Assembly (NCBI GenBank): GCA_021390615.1
Contig: JAJEJU010000024.1
Span: forward strand, 1,798,001-1,862,000
Direction of reading: 5' to 3'
Source of the DNA: Rhodanobacteraceae bacterium ZG21-1
GTDB lineage: Bacteria > Pseudomonadota > Gammaproteobacteria > Xanthomonadales > Rhodanobacteraceae
Length of the DNA: 64,000 nt
The notes beneath the pieces are model-generated. The model worked only from the letters and a program-made list of their open reading frames with translations, ran no database searches and had not been told where the DNA came from. The position numbers and the translations under genes were made by a program. Position 1 is the stretch's first letter; each line of letters opens with the position of its first letter. This document shows, in pieces, positions 11,882 through 21,124 of the stretch.

Positions 11882-12820
11882 TCAGCACCAGCGCGAAAGC
11901 AGTTCGAGCAGCAGCAGGTCGCCGCGCAGCGGCCCGCGCAAGGCCTCGCGGGCGCGGTTCGCCGCGTCGAACCAGTGACCCAGCGCCTCGCCGTCCAGTG
12001 CGCTGCCCAGCGGACCCACGCCGCTGCCGCTGCGGGCGCGGGCTTCGTCCGCCACAGCCTGCGCAGCGAACCACAACCGCTGCTCCGGCTCGCTGTCCAG
12101 CCAGCGGCGTGCGACTTCGATCGGCTCGCCGCGGCCGCCGGCCAAGGCAGCGAGGTCCTTGCGCACCTCCTGCCGACGCGCCAGCGCGCCGTCCTGCGCC
12201 CAATCGCGCGCCAGCCCGGGATTGCCGCCGGCCGCCGCCAGCGCGGCTTCGGCCTCGCGCACGCCCTGCTCCTGCAGCCAGGCGATCGCCGGCGCGGTGG
12301 CCGGCAGTTGGAATTCGATGCGCTGGCAGCGGCTGCGGATGGTCTGCGGCAGGCGCCACGGCGCATCGGCCAGCAAGGCCAACAAGGTCTGCGGCGACGG
12401 CTCCTCGAGCGTCTTCAGCAAGGCGTTCGCCGCCGCTGCGTTCATCGCGTCGGCCGGGTCGAGCACCGCCACCTGCCAGCCGCCGAACTGGCTGGCCATG
12501 GCCAGCCGCGCCGACAGTTCGCGAATCTGGTCGACCACGATCTCGCTGCGCTGCACGCCGTCCTTGCGCAGGCCCAGGCCGAGCGTCACCAGGTCCGGAT
12601 GGGTGCCGGCATCCAGCAGCAGGCAGCTGCGGCATTGCCCGCAGGCTTCGCCCTCGACCGTCACCTTGGTGCACAGCAGGCGGCGCACGAAGCGATCCAG
12701 GAAAGCGCGCTTGCCCAAGCCAGCCGGGCCGCACAGCAACAGCGCATGCGGCAGCGCGCCGCGCTCGAGGCGGCCGCGCAGGCGTTCCCACGGCTCCGCA
12801 TGCCAGGGCGGCGCGTTCAC
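11882..12820 (-). CDS. holB: DNA polymerase III delta' subunit (HolB)
   Basis: Clamp-loader subunit of 312 residues. The N-terminal AAA+ domain has a degenerate P-loop (CGPAGLGK, residues 30-37) and a zinc module with C50, C60, C63 and C66. The start is GTG 12820, overlapping the tmk stop (GTGA). The open frame continues upstream only as a shadow of tmk. It works with DnaX (32595-34286 here) to load the beta clamp. Confidence 0.93.
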   Translation of the reverse strand: MNAPPWHAEPWERLRGRLERGALPHALLLCGPAGLGKRAFLDRFVRRLLCTKVTVEGEACGQCRSCLLLDAGTHPDLVTLGLGLRKDGVQRSEIVVDQIRELSARLAMASQFGGWQVAVLDPADAMNAAAANALLKTLEEPSPQTLLALLADAPWRLPQTIRSRCQRIEFQLPATAPAIAWLQEQGVREAEAALAAAGGNPGLARDWAQDGALARRQEVRKDLAALAGGRGEPIEVARRWLDSEPEQRLWFAAQAVADEARARSGSGVGPLGSALDGEALGHWFDAANRAREALRGPLRGDLLLLELLSRWC

Positions 12821-13455
12821 GCCGACGCTCCGAACAAGCGGCTCAGCGCGGCGATCGCGTCGCGCAGCACCGCCTCGGGCGGCTGGCTGGCGTCGATCAC
12901 ATGAAAACGTTGCGGCTCGGCGGCAGCGCGCGCGCGGTAGCCGGCGCGCACCCGTTCGAAGAAGGCGTCGGCCTCGACCTCGATGCGGTCGGCCTCGCCG
13001 CGACCGGCCGCGCGCGCGCGACCGGTCGCCACCGGCAGGTCGAGCAGCAAGGTCAGGTCGGGCTTCAATCCCGCGCAGGCCCAGCTCTCCAGTTCGGCGA
13101 TGCGCTCCAGCGGCTGGCCGCGCCCGCTGCCCTGGTAGGCATAGCTGGCGTCGGCGAAACGGTCGCACAACACCCATTGGCCATTCGCCAGCGCCGGCGC
13201 CAGGCGCTCGCGCACCAGCTGCGCGCGCGAGGCGAACATCAGCAGCAGCTCCGCCTCGGCGCTCATACCGCGCTGCGCAGGATCGAGCACGATCGCACGG
13301 ATCGCCTCGCCCAGGTCGGTGCCACCCGGCTCGCGCAATTGCAGCAGCGGCACACCGCGCGCGACGACATGCTCGTACAGTCCGGCCAGCAAGGTGCTCT
13401 TGCCGGCGCCCTCGCCGCCCTCCAGGCTGATGAATTTGCCGCGGGCCATACTCAT
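12817..13455 (-). CDS. tmk: Thymidylate kinase
   Basis: Phosphorylates dTMP to dTDP in the cytoplasm. The 212-residue protein has the P-loop EGGEGAGKST (about 12-21), the DRF motif near residue 95 (CDRFADASYAYQG) and an arginine-rich lid (TGRARAAGRGEADR) near 150. ATG 13455 overlaps the mltG stop (ATGA); ATG 13449 is the other possible start. It sits in the widely conserved mltG-tmk-holB order. Confidence 0.97.
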   Translation of the reverse strand: MSMARGKFISLEGGEGAGKSTLLAGLYEHVVARGVPLLQLREPGGTDLGEAIRAIVLDPAQRGMSAEAELLLMFASRAQLVRERLAPALANGQWVLCDRFADASYAYQGSGRGQPLERIAELESWACAGLKPDLTLLLDLPVATGRARAAGRGEADRIEVEADAFFERVRAGYRARAAAEPQRFHVIDASQPPEAVLRDAIAALSRLFGASA

Positions 13456-14489
13456 GGGCAGCGCTTCAACTGATAGCAGGCGACGTTGCGGTTGTGCTCG
13501 TCCAGAGTAGCCGCGAAGGCATGAGTGCCGTCGCCACGCGCCACGAAGTACAGCTCGTTGCCAGCCGCCGGATGCAGCGCAGCCTGCAACGCGGGCTTGC
13601 CCGGCATGGCGATCGGCGTCGGCGGCAGGCCGGCGCGGGTATAGGTGTTGTACGGCGTGTCGGTGGTGAGATCCACCTTATGGATGGTGCCGGTATAGCC
13701 GTCGCCCAGGCCGTAGATCACGGTGGGATCGGTCTGCAGCAGAATGTGCTGCTGCAGTCGGCGCACGAACACCCCGGCGATGCGCGCGCGCTCATCGGCG
13801 CGAGCGGTTTCCTTCTCCACGATCGAGGCCAGGATCAGCGCCTCGTACGGCGAGGCCAGCGGCAGGTCCTTGTCGCGCTGCGGCCACAGCGCGTCCAGGG
13901 TCTTGGCCATCGCGGCATGCGCGCGGCGCAGGATGTCCAGGTCGCTGTCGCCTTTCACGTAGGCGTAGGTCTCGGGCAGGAAACGGCCTTCCGGCTGCTC
14001 GTCGGGCGCGCCCAGCTTCTGCATCAGCGCAGCGTCGTCCAGGCCCTGGGTGTCGTGGCGCAGCTTGGGCGCGGCGGCCAGCGCCTGCCGCAAGACATGG
14101 AAATTCCAGCCGTCCACGATGGTGAAGTTGCGCTGCATGACCTTGCCCGCCGCCATGTTGGCCAGCAGGTCGCGCGGTGTCATGCCGGCCACCACCGCGT
14201 ATTCGCCGGCATGCAGCCGCCCGGCCACGCGCATCTGCTCGGCCAGCAGGCGCCAGTAGAACGGCGAGGCGGTGCTCAGGCCTTGCCGGCGCAGTTCGCC
14301 GACGATGTCCTTGAAGCTGCTGCCGCGGCCTACGTCGACGCTCTGGCCGGCGCCCGCGCCCTGCATCGGCACGCTGCCGAAGCGGGCAAAGTCCTGCCAT
14401 AGCCAGGCCACGGCGCCGGCCAGCACCAGCAGCACGAGCAGGAACAACGCCCGCCATCTCACCCGCCCGCTCTGCCTGTCGCGATTCAT
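13452..14489 (-). CDS. mltG: Endolytic murein transglycosylase MltG
   Basis: Inner-membrane lytic transglycosylase (YceG-like) that cuts nascent peptidoglycan strands. The protein has 345 residues from ATG 14489, with one transmembrane helix at about 13-31 and the periplasmic YceG domain after it. The catalytic glutamate is in SIVEKETARADER (E225). The start overlaps the pabC stop (ATGA), and I reject the 16-residue upstream extension for that reason. Confidence 0.95.
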   Translation of the reverse strand: MNRDRQSGRVRWRALFLLVLLVLAGAVAWLWQDFARFGSVPMQGAGAGQSVDVGRGSSFKDIVGELRRQGLSTASPFYWRLLAEQMRVAGRLHAGEYAVVAGMTPRDLLANMAAGKVMQRNFTIVDGWNFHVLRQALAAAPKLRHDTQGLDDAALMQKLGAPDEQPEGRFLPETYAYVKGDSDLDILRRAHAAMAKTLDALWPQRDKDLPLASPYEALILASIVEKETARADERARIAGVFVRRLQQHILLQTDPTVIYGLGDGYTGTIHKVDLTTDTPYNTYTRAGLPPTPIAMPGKPALQAALHPAAGNELYFVARGDGTHAFAATLDEHNRNVACYQLKRCP

Positions 14490-15325
14490 GCACTCTCCAT
14501 CGGAACGTCCGGCGCCCGGAAGCCAAGCCTGCGCCAATGCTGTTGCAGCATGCGCGTGACCGGACCGGGGGCGAAGATCTTAGCGTCCACCGCCTGAACT
14601 GGCAGGATGCCGCGCACGCTCGAGGTGAGGAAGAGCTCGTCGGCGCCGAGGGCCTCCTGCAGCGGCAGCTCGCGCACCTGCGCCTGCGGCAGCACGGCCA
14701 GTGCTTCGGCGCGCGCCACGCCGGCGACGCCGCAGGTGTCCAGCGACGGTGTCACCGGCACACCGTCGATCACCGCGAACAGATTGGCCATGGTCGCCGA
14801 GATCAGCCGACCGTGCATGTCGCACAGCAAGCCCTCGGCGATCGCCGGATCGTTCCACTCCGCCCGCGCCAGCACCTGCTCCAGCCGGTTGAGATGCTTG
14901 AGGCCGGCCAGCGCCGGCTGCGCCGCCAGCCGCAGCGTGCACAGGCGCGTGCGCAGGCCGTCGCGCGCCGCGGAGGCGTCCGCGGCCGGCGCCGGAAAGG
15001 CCGCGACGATCCGCGTCGGCGTCGGTTCCGGCGGCGGCGCATAGCCGCGCGCGCCGACGCCGCGGGTAAGCGTGATGCGCAGCACGGCATCCACCCGGCC
15101 TTGCACCGCCAACGCGGCCTCGCGTTCCAGTAGCGACACCGCCGGCATCGGCAGGCGCAGGCGTGCGCAGCCTTCCTGCAGGCGTTGCATATGGCGCGCC
15201 CACAACGGTGCTACGCCATCGACGAAGCGGATCGTCTCGAACAGGCCGTCACCGTAGCTCAGCCCGCGGTCCAGGGCGGACAGCGCCTCGTCCTCGCGGC
15301 CGTTGACCAGCACCATGCCGCTCAT
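14486..15325 (-). CDS. pabC: Aminodeoxychorismate lyase
   Basis: PLP enzyme that converts 4-amino-4-deoxychorismate to 4-aminobenzoate and pyruvate for folate synthesis. It has 279 residues, fold type IV. The PLP lysine is K143 in GLKHLNRLEQ, and the N-terminal RGLSYGDGLFETIR signature is intact. ATG 15325 overlaps the pabB stop (ATGA). The much longer frame upstream is a shadow of pabB. Branched-chain or D-amino-acid aminotransferases share this fold, but the pabB neighbour settles the assignment. Confidence 0.93.
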   Translation of the reverse strand: MSGMVLVNGREDEALSALDRGLSYGDGLFETIRFVDGVAPLWARHMQRLQEGCARLRLPMPAVSLLEREAALAVQGRVDAVLRITLTRGVGARGYAPPPEPTPTRIVAAFPAPAADASAARDGLRTRLCTLRLAAQPALAGLKHLNRLEQVLARAEWNDPAIAEGLLCDMHGRLISATMANLFAVIDGVPVTPSLDTCGVAGVARAEALAVLPQAQVRELPLQEALGADELFLTSSVRGILPVQAVDAKIFAPGPVTRMLQQHWRRLGFRAPDVPMESA

Positions 15326-16680
15326 GCCGTCGGTTCCGCAACGCCGAGCGCGCGCAGCAGGCCGCGCGCCTTGGCGCGGGTTTCTTCCAGCTCGGCGGCG
15401 GCCACCGAATCGGCCACGATGCCTGCGCCCGCACGCAGGCCGACTTCGTCGCCCTGCAGGGTCAGCGTGCGGATCAGGATGTTCAGATCCAGATTGCCGC
15501 TGCGGTCCAGATAACCGAGCGCACCGGTATAGGCGCCGCGCGGCGCCCGCTCCAGGCCCGCGACGATCTGCATGCAACGCAGCTTGGGGCAACCGGTGAT
15601 GGTGCCGCCGGGAAAGGTCGCGGCGATCACTTCGCCCGGAGTCACCTGTGGACGCAGCCGGCCGCGCACGTTCGAAACGATGTGATGCACATGGGCGTAG
15701 CTCTCCACCGCCATCAGCTCGTCCACCTCGACGGTGCCGGGCCGGCACACGCGACCGAGGTCGTTGCGCTCCAGGTCGATCAGCATCACGTGCTCGGCGC
15801 GCTCCTTCGGATGCGAGCTCAGCTCGCGGATGCGCGCGGCCTCGTCGTCGCCGGCCAGACGCGGCCGCGTACCGGCGATCGGCCGGGTCTGCACCATGTC
15901 GCCGCGCACTTCCAGCAGCCGTTCCGGCGAAGAACTGGCCACTGCCCAGCCAGGCTGCTGCAGCAGGCCGGCGAACGGCGCCGGATTCGCCCGGCGCAGC
16001 GCCGCGTACAGCGCTGCCGGCGCGGGCGCCTGCGCATAGCGGGCGCGCCAGGCGCGGGAAAGATTGGCCTGGAACACGTCGCCGGCCAGCAGATGCTCGT
16101 GGATGCCGGCCACGCCATCCAGGAAGTGCTGTGGATCGTCCTCGTCCCAGGCGATCGGCGCCGGCAAGGCGTCGGTCACCGGCGCCGCTGCCGCCAGATC
16201 GGCGGCCATCGAAGCGAGATACGCGGCATGCCCTGCCTCGGCAAGCAGCACGGTGCGCTCGCGCGCATGGTCGACGATGATCGCCGCCGGACAACGCAAA
16301 GCCAGCGCGAGCGGCAGACCGCGCGGCGGCGTCAGCGCCAGCTTTGGCTCGATTTCGCCGGCCAGCTCATAGGCCAGCAGCAAGGCCCAGCCGCCGTGGA
16401 ACGGCAGCTCGTCGTCACACGGAGCGATGCGCTCCGCCTGCCAGGCGGCGTCCAGCGCCTCGAGAAAACGTTCGCCGCGATCCTGGCCCGCGGCGTCGCG
16501 CACGCGATCGCCGGCCTGCAGCACCAGGCGGTCCTGCGGGAAGGCGAACAGGATGTCGTAGCGCGCCTGCGGCGTGCCGTGCAGCACGCTCTGCAGCAGG
16601 CAGGGATAGCGTTCGGGGAAGGCCGCGGCCGGCGCGAGCAGGTCGCGCCGGCCTGGCAGGCTACGGCTGTGAATGGCCAC
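15322..16680 (-). CDS. pabB: Aminodeoxychorismate synthase component I
   Basis: Chorismate-utilising subunit that makes aminodeoxychorismate with an amidotransferase partner (no pabA is visible here). With GTG 16680 as start it has 452 residues and begins 7 bases after the fabF stop; the frame is open to 16725 inside fabF. The C-terminal chorismate-binding domain is clear, with ERNDLGRV and FPGGTITGCPK. The usual PabB motif PIKGT reads PIAGT here (267-271), so the lysine described in E. coli PabB is replaced by alanine, as in anthranilate synthase. Adjacent pabC supports the PabB assignment. Confidence 0.9.
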   Translation of the reverse strand: MAIHSRSLPGRRDLLAPAAAFPERYPCLLQSVLHGTPQARYDILFAFPQDRLVLQAGDRVRDAAGQDRGERFLEALDAAWQAERIAPCDDELPFHGGWALLLAYELAGEIEPKLALTPPRGLPLALALRCPAAIIVDHARERTVLLAEAGHAAYLASMAADLAAAAPVTDALPAPIAWDEDDPQHFLDGVAGIHEHLLAGDVFQANLSRAWRARYAQAPAPAALYAALRRANPAPFAGLLQQPGWAVASSSPERLLEVRGDMVQTRPIAGTRPRLAGDDEAARIRELSSHPKERAEHVMLIDLERNDLGRVCRPGTVEVDELMAVESYAHVHHIVSNVRGRLRPQVTPGEVIAATFPGGTITGCPKLRCMQIVAGLERAPRGAYTGALGYLDRSGNLDLNILIRTLTLQGDEVGLRAGAGIVADSVAAAELEETRAKARGLLRALGVAEPTA

Positions 16681-16687
16681 TCGCCGC

Positions 16688-17920
16688 TCAGATGCGGCGG
16701 AAGGCCAGCGTGCCGTTGGTGCCACCGAAACCGAACGAGTTGGAGACCACCGTGTCCATCTTGGCCTGGCGTGCGGTGTGCGGCACCAGGTCGAGATCGC
16801 AGCCTTCGCTGGGCTCGTCCAGGTTGATGGTCGGCGGGATCACCTGGTCGCGCAGGGCGAGGATCGAGAAGATCGCCTCGACGCCGCCAGCCGCACCGAG
16901 CAGATGGCCGGTGACCGACTTGGTCGAACTCACCGCCAGCTTGTAGGCATGCTCGCCGAACACGCTCTTGATCGCGTCCAGTTCGCCGGTGTCGCCGATC
17001 GAGGTGGAGGTGGCGTGCGCGTTGATGTACTGCACCTGCTCGACGTTGAGCCCGGCGTCGGCCAGCGTATTGCGCATGCACTGCGCGGCGCCTTCGCCGC
17101 TGGGCGCGGTGATGTGGTAGGCATCGCCGCTCATGCCGAAGCCGACCAGTTCGGCGTAGATGCGCGCGCCGCGTGCCTTGGCGAATTCGTATTCCTCCAG
17201 CACCAGCACGCCGGCGCCGTCGGAGAGCACGAAGCCGTCGCGGTCCTTGTCCCACGGGCGGCTCGCCTTGGCCGGCTCGTCGTTGCGGGTGGACATTGCC
17301 TTGGCCGAGCAGAAGCCGGCCATCGCGCTGCCGGTGGTGGCGAATTCGGCGCCGCCGGCCAGCATTGCATCGGCATCACCGTACTGGATCATGCGCGCCG
17401 CCAGGCCGATGTTGTGAGTGGCGGTGGTGCAGGCGGTGACGCAGGCGATGTTCGGGCCCTTCAGGCCGAACATGATCGAGAGGTGGCCGGAGGCCATGTT
17501 GATGATCGAGCTGGGCACGAAGAACGGCGACACGCGGCGCGGCCCCTTCTCGTGCAGTTCGATCGCGGTGGCCTCGATGGTGTGCAGGCCGCCGATGCCG
17601 GCACCGACCGCCACGCCGATGCGCGCGGCATTGGCCTCGGTGACTTCCAGTCCCGCGTCGCGCATCGCCTGCGTGCCAGCGGCCAGACCGTAATGGATGA
17701 AGGGATCCATCTTCTTGATTTCTTTCGGCGCGATCCAGTCGCCCGGATTGAAGCCGCGCACCTCGCCGGCGATGCGGGTGGAATACGCCGAGGCGTCGAA
17801 GTGCGTCACCGGACCGATGCCGCTGACGCCCTTGACCACGTTGTCCCAGGCGCTGGCGATGTCATTGCCGACCGGCGAAATGATGCCCAGGCCGGTCACT
17901 ACCACACGTCGCTTGCTCAT
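16688..17920 (-). CDS. fabF: Beta-ketoacyl-ACP synthase II (FabF)
   Basis: Elongating condensing enzyme of type II fatty acid synthesis, 410 residues. The catalytic triad is visible as C164 ([10 protein letters not shown]), H302 (NAHATSTS) and H339 ([12 protein letters not shown]). Upstream on the coding strand is AAGGA eight bases before the ATG. It is separated from acpP by 183 bases that contain a strong terminator-like hairpin, so it may be partly expressed on its own or by readthrough. Confidence 0.97.
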   Translation of the reverse strand: MSKRRVVVTGLGIISPVGNDIASAWDNVVKGVSGIGPVTHFDASAYSTRIAGEVRGFNPGDWIAPKEIKKMDPFIHYGLAAGTQAMRDAGLEVTEANAARIGVAVGAGIGGLHTIEATAIELHEKGPRRVSPFFVPSSIINMASGHLSIMFGLKGPNIACVTACTTATHNIGLAARMIQYGDADAMLAGGAEFATTGSAMAGFCSAKAMSTRNDEPAKASRPWDKDRDGFVLSDGAGVLVLEEYEFAKARGARIYAELVGFGMSGDAYHITAPSGEGAAQCMRNTLADAGLNVEQVQYINAHATSTSIGDTGELDAIKSVFGEHAYKLAVSSTKSVTGHLLGAAGGVEAIFSILALRDQVIPPTINLDEPSEGCDLDLVPHTARQAKMDTVVSNSFGFGGTNGTLAFRRI

Positions 17921-18022
17921 ACTCGTTTCCTTGCTGTTTCCGGGCGACCGCAGCTGCGAGCGCCCGCGGCGGCCCGGCCGTGATCGGCCACGGCGCCATA
18001 CGGGATCGGACGTTGCAAATCA

Positions 18023-18052
18023 CAGAAACGAAAACTGCGCCAGGTGGCGCAG
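18023..18052 (-). terminator. Intrinsic terminator downstream of acpP
   Basis: On the minus strand a perfect 8-base inverted repeat (CTGCGCCA / TGGCGCAG, 18052-18035) is followed at once by TTTTCGTTTC. It lies between acpP and fabF, so it should end or attenuate most transcripts started at acpP, giving a high acpP:fabF ratio. Confidence 0.75.
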
Positions 18053-18103
18053 CTTTCCTCGATCACTACGCGGGTGGCCGCGTCGCAGTTCATCGCGAAC
18101 CGC

Positions 18104-18343
18104 TTATTCCTTCGAGTGCGCCTTGATGTAGTCGATCGCCTGCTGCACGGTGGTGATCTTTTCGGCGTCCTCGTCCGGGATTTCGGTCTCGAACTCTTCC
18201 TCGAGCGCCATCACCAGCTCGACGGTATCCAGCGAATCCGCACCCAGGTCGTCCACGAACGAGGCGTTCGCCGTGACTTCATCTTCCTTCACGCCGAGCT
18301 GCTCGACGACGATTTTCTTGACGCGCTCTTCGATGGTGCTCAT
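18104..18343 (-). CDS. acpP: Acyl carrier protein
   Basis: Carries growing acyl chains on a 4'-phosphopantetheine arm. The 79-residue acidic protein has the invariant attachment serine S37 in [16 protein letters not shown] lies about 10 bases before the ATG. It has its own candidate promoter and a strong terminator, which fits the high expression known for this family. Confidence 0.99.
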   Translation of the reverse strand: MSTIEERVKKIVVEQLGVKEDEVTANASFVDDLGADSLDTVELVMALEEEFETEIPDEDAEKITTVQQAIDYIKAHSKE

Positions 18344-18406
18344 GTTGCCTTTACCTCCCGAGGGGATTTTTATCCGTACCGGCCCATCGCCGGCAAAGCC
18401 GCCGGC

Positions 18407-18435
18407 ATTGTAGTGGCTGAGCCGCTAGGCTGCCA
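18407..18435 (-). promoter_or_regulatory. Candidate acpP promoter
   Basis: On the minus strand TACAAT (18412-18407) is a good -10 element, with TGGCAG (18435-18430) at a 17-base spacing as a weak -35. The predicted start near 18400 leaves a leader of roughly 57 bases ending in a clear GGAGG. The same 204-base gap holds a GC-rich hairpin near 18458-18477 without a T-run, which could be a weak end for fabG transcripts. Confidence 0.45.
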
Positions 18436-18547
18436 CGATCCGCCGGCGAGGGTTGTGCACCGGCCCGGGGCCGGCGCGAAAGTGTAATTGTCGCCTAAAA
18501 CGGCGGCGCTGGCGACAACCCTGCGCCCGCTTCGGCGACGGCTGCGC

Positions 18548-19291
18548 TCAGGGCATGTACATGCCGCCATTCACGTGCAGCGTCTCGCCGGTGATGTAGG
18601 CCGCCGCCGGCGAGGCCAGGAAGCCGACCGCCTTGGCGATGTCCTGCGCCTCGCCCAGGCGACCCAGGGCGATCTGGCCCAGCAGGGCCTGCTTCGATTC
18701 CTCCGGCAAGGCGCGAGTCATGTCGGTATCGATGAAGCCCGGCGCCACCACGTTGACGGTGATGCCGCGCGAACCGATCTCGCGCGCCAGCGACTTGGAG
18801 AACGCGATGATGCCGGCCTTGGCCGCCGCGTAGTTGGCCTGGCCCGGGTTGCCGGTGAGGCCGATCACCGAGGCGATCGAGATGATGCGCCCCTTGCGCG
18901 CCTTCATCATGCCGCGCATCACCGCCTTGGAGGCGCGGTAGACCGAGGTCAGGTTGGTGTCCAGGATCGCCTGCCAGTCCTCGTCCTTCATGCGCATCAG
19001 CAACTGGTCGCGGGTGATGCCGGCGTTGTTGACCAGGATCGAGACCGCGCCGAATTCCTTGGTGATGCCGTCGATCAGCGCTTCCACGCCGCCGGCGTCG
19101 GTGACGTTGAGCACGCGGCCGTGGCCGCCGTGCGGTGCCAGCCGCTCGCCGATCGCCGCCGCGCCGCTCTCGCTGGTCGCCGTGCCGATCACGGTGGCGC
19201 CCTGGGCCGCCAGTTCGTCGGCGATGGCCGCGCCGATGCCGCGGCTGGCGCCGGTGACCAGGGCGACTTCGCCCTGCAATAGCTTGTTCAT
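18548..19291 (-). CDS. fabG: 3-oxoacyl-ACP reductase FabG
   Basis: NADPH-dependent reductase of the fatty acid cycle, a 247-residue SDR enzyme. The cofactor motif TGASRGIG is at 13-20 and the catalytic Ser-Tyr-Lys set is S141, Y154, K158. ATG 19291 is preceded by GGAG at 7 bases; the five residues upstream in the open frame are not needed. Unusually, an unrecognised gene rather than fabD is its upstream neighbour. Confidence 0.96.
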   Translation of the reverse strand: MNKLLQGEVALVTGASRGIGAAIADELAAQGATVIGTATSESGAAAIGERLAPHGGHGRVLNVTDAGGVEALIDGITKEFGAVSILVNNAGITRDQLLMRMKDEDWQAILDTNLTSVYRASKAVMRGMMKARKGRIISIASVIGLTGNPGQANYAAAKAGIIAFSKSLAREIGSRGITVNVVAPGFIDTDMTRALPEESKQALLGQIALGRLGEAQDIAKAVGFLASPAAAYITGETLHVNGGMYMP

Positions 19292-19345
19292 CGCATCACT
19301 CCACAAAACGAAAGCACATGTTGGGCTCGAACGATCGCAGCCCCG

Positions 19346-19912
19346 CTACCAGATCTTCCACCACGCTCTGCCGCTCGGCGCGGCACCCTCTTGTCGCAAC
19401 ACTTCGAACGACGCCGCGGTATCGCGGTCGTGACGATACCCAACGATGGACTCGGCGAGTGCCACCGGCACATCAAAAATGAAGTCGACCTCTGCATCGG
19501 CGCCGCCTTCCTCGTCCTGCTGCTTCTTCAGGCTCGCATGAATCTCGTCCAGCTGCGGCGGCGGGCTGCCTGACGCCGACAAGTGATAGATGCCCTGCTC
19601 TGCCTCGTGCTCCACGCGCCAGAGCAGCGCGCCATCGGCATAGGCGAAGGCTGCAGCGGCCATCACGTGCTCCTCCACCTGGCAGGCGATCACCTGGCAG
19701 CCGGCGGAGAGATTGACTAGCGAGCGCGCCGAGACTATCGGCGAGTCGTAGTCATGGGCGAACACGAGAAACCAGGATCCAGGCAGCGCTGCACAGCTGA
19801 GCTTTGCTTCTGGGAAATCCTCGGTTGCGCCGGTGCGAGTCAGCTCGAGTTCTTCGAGCACACGCTCAGGCTGCTTGCCCGAAACGGCCACCCATGCGAT
19901 CGCAAAGCCCAT
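19346..19912 (-). CDS. Hypothetical protein between fabD and fabG
   Basis: I do not recognise this 188-residue protein. It starts MGFAIAWVAVSGK at ATG 19912, with an excellent AGGGGG six bases upstream. It has no signal peptide or membrane helix, is acidic towards the C-terminus (KKQQDEEGGADAEVDF), and ends in aromatic/basic WWKIW. The pattern of short alternating strands suggests a small alpha/beta cytoplasmic protein. It is on the same strand as the fab genes, about 46 bases after fabD and 54 before fabG, so it is likely co-transcribed. GC content is a little lower than its neighbours, which may mean later insertion. No function is assigned. Confidence 0.75.
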   Translation of the reverse strand: MGFAIAWVAVSGKQPERVLEELELTRTGATEDFPEAKLSCAALPGSWFLVFAHDYDSPIVSARSLVNLSAGCQVIACQVEEHVMAAAAFAYADGALLWRVEHEAEQGIYHLSASGSPPPQLDEIHASLKKQQDEEGGADAEVDFIFDVPVALAESIVGYRHDRDTAASFEVLRQEGAAPSGRAWWKIW

Positions 19913-19958
19913 GGCAATCCCCCTGTGCTCGAGTTGTTCTCGCCATCCGTCGCAGCGA

Positions 19959-20912
19959 TCAGGCTGACGTGCTGCCCCAGTCCGCGACCGCCTGCTGCAG
20001 GTCGCCCGGCGCACCGATGGAACGTACCTCGAGATTCTTGTCGATGCGCTTGATCAGGCCGGCGAGCACCTTGCCCGGCCCGCATTCGGCGATGCGCGTC
20101 ACGCCGGTGGCGGCCAGCGCCTGCACGCACTCGGTCCAGCGCACCGGCAGATAAAGCTGGCGCTGCAAGGCGCCGCGGATGTCGTCGAGCGAGGCATAGC
20201 TGCGCGCCTCGGCGTTCTGGATCACCGGAATGGACGGCTCGCGCCAGGCCAGTGCGGCCATGCGCTCGCCGAGCCGATCCGCCGCCTCGCGCATCAGCGC
20301 GCAGTGCGAAGGCACCGACACGGCCAGCTTGACGGCCTTCTTCACGCCCGCTTCGGTCAGTTTCTCCAGCGCGCGGTCCACCGCCTCGGCATGGCCGGCG
20401 ATCACCAACTGCCCCGGCGAGTTGTAATTGGCCGGAGCCACCACCTGTCCCTGCGCGACCTCGGCGCAGATCTGCACGATCTGCGCCTCGTCGCCGCCCA
20501 GCAACGCCGCCATCGCGCCGACGCCAGCCGGCACCGCCGACTGCATCAATCGACCGCGCTCGGCGACCAGGGCCGCCGCATCGTGCAGGGTCAAGGCATC
20601 GGCGCAGACCAGCGCGCTGTACTCGCCGAGGCTGTGCCCGGACACGTGGGCCGGCCGCGCACCGCCCAGCTTCTGCCATACCCGCCACACCGCCACGCTG
20701 GCGGCCAGCAGTGCCGGCTGGGTGTTCTCGGTACGGTTCAGCGCCTCTTCCGGCCCTTGCTGGGCGAGCGCCCACAGATCGACGCCGGCGCCCTGCGCGG
20801 CCTCGTCGAAGGTGGCCTTCACTTCGGCATGCGCTTCGGCCAATTCAGCCAGCATGCCTACCGATTGCGAACCCTGGCCGGGAAAAACGAAAGCAAGCGA
20901 CGCGGAACTCAT
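19959..20912 (-). CDS. fabD: Malonyl-CoA:ACP transacylase FabD
   Basis: Loads malonyl groups onto ACP. The 317-residue protein has the N-terminal PGQGSQ motif (11-16) and the nucleophile S94 in GHSLGEY. A histidine in PSHCALM near residue 200 fits the catalytic dyad. I start at ATG 20912; the frame extends to 20999, but that part lacks family character. The 212-base gap to fabH holds no gene that I can support. Confidence 0.96.
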   Translation of the reverse strand: MSSASLAFVFPGQGSQSVGMLAELAEAHAEVKATFDEAAQGAGVDLWALAQQGPEEALNRTENTQPALLAASVAVWRVWQKLGGARPAHVSGHSLGEYSALVCADALTLHDAAALVAERGRLMQSAVPAGVGAMAALLGGDEAQIVQICAEVAQGQVVAPANYNSPGQLVIAGHAEAVDRALEKLTEAGVKKAVKLAVSVPSHCALMREAADRLGERMAALAWREPSIPVIQNAEARSYASLDDIRGALQRQLYLPVRWTECVQALAATGVTRIAECGPGKVLAGLIKRIDKNLEVRSIGAPGDLQQAVADWGSTSA

Positions 20913-21124
20913 GGAGAGCGGATGTCCTTCGGTCAAACCGTCATGGTGCCAGCATTGGCGGGCATACGCAGCTGTATCGGTCCGCGTGGTGTCGACCATA
21001 CCGTCCGCCGCATGCCGCTGTGCGATAACAACCAGAGGCCGCGGCTCAACGGTTTAGCGGCTATAGCGGAGAGCCATCCGGCGCGACGAGGCGGCACGGC
21101 CGCCTTCGACGGCGCCGGCCCGGC

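Noticed and set aside
11113-13473. A 786-codon plus-strand frame opposite holB and tmk
   Set aside because: No family content, and holB and tmk motifs are clear on the other strand.
18458-18477. GC-rich hairpin in the fabG-acpP gap as a terminator
   Set aside because: It has a stable stem but no T-run, so it is not called as a terminator; it is mentioned only with the acpP promoter.
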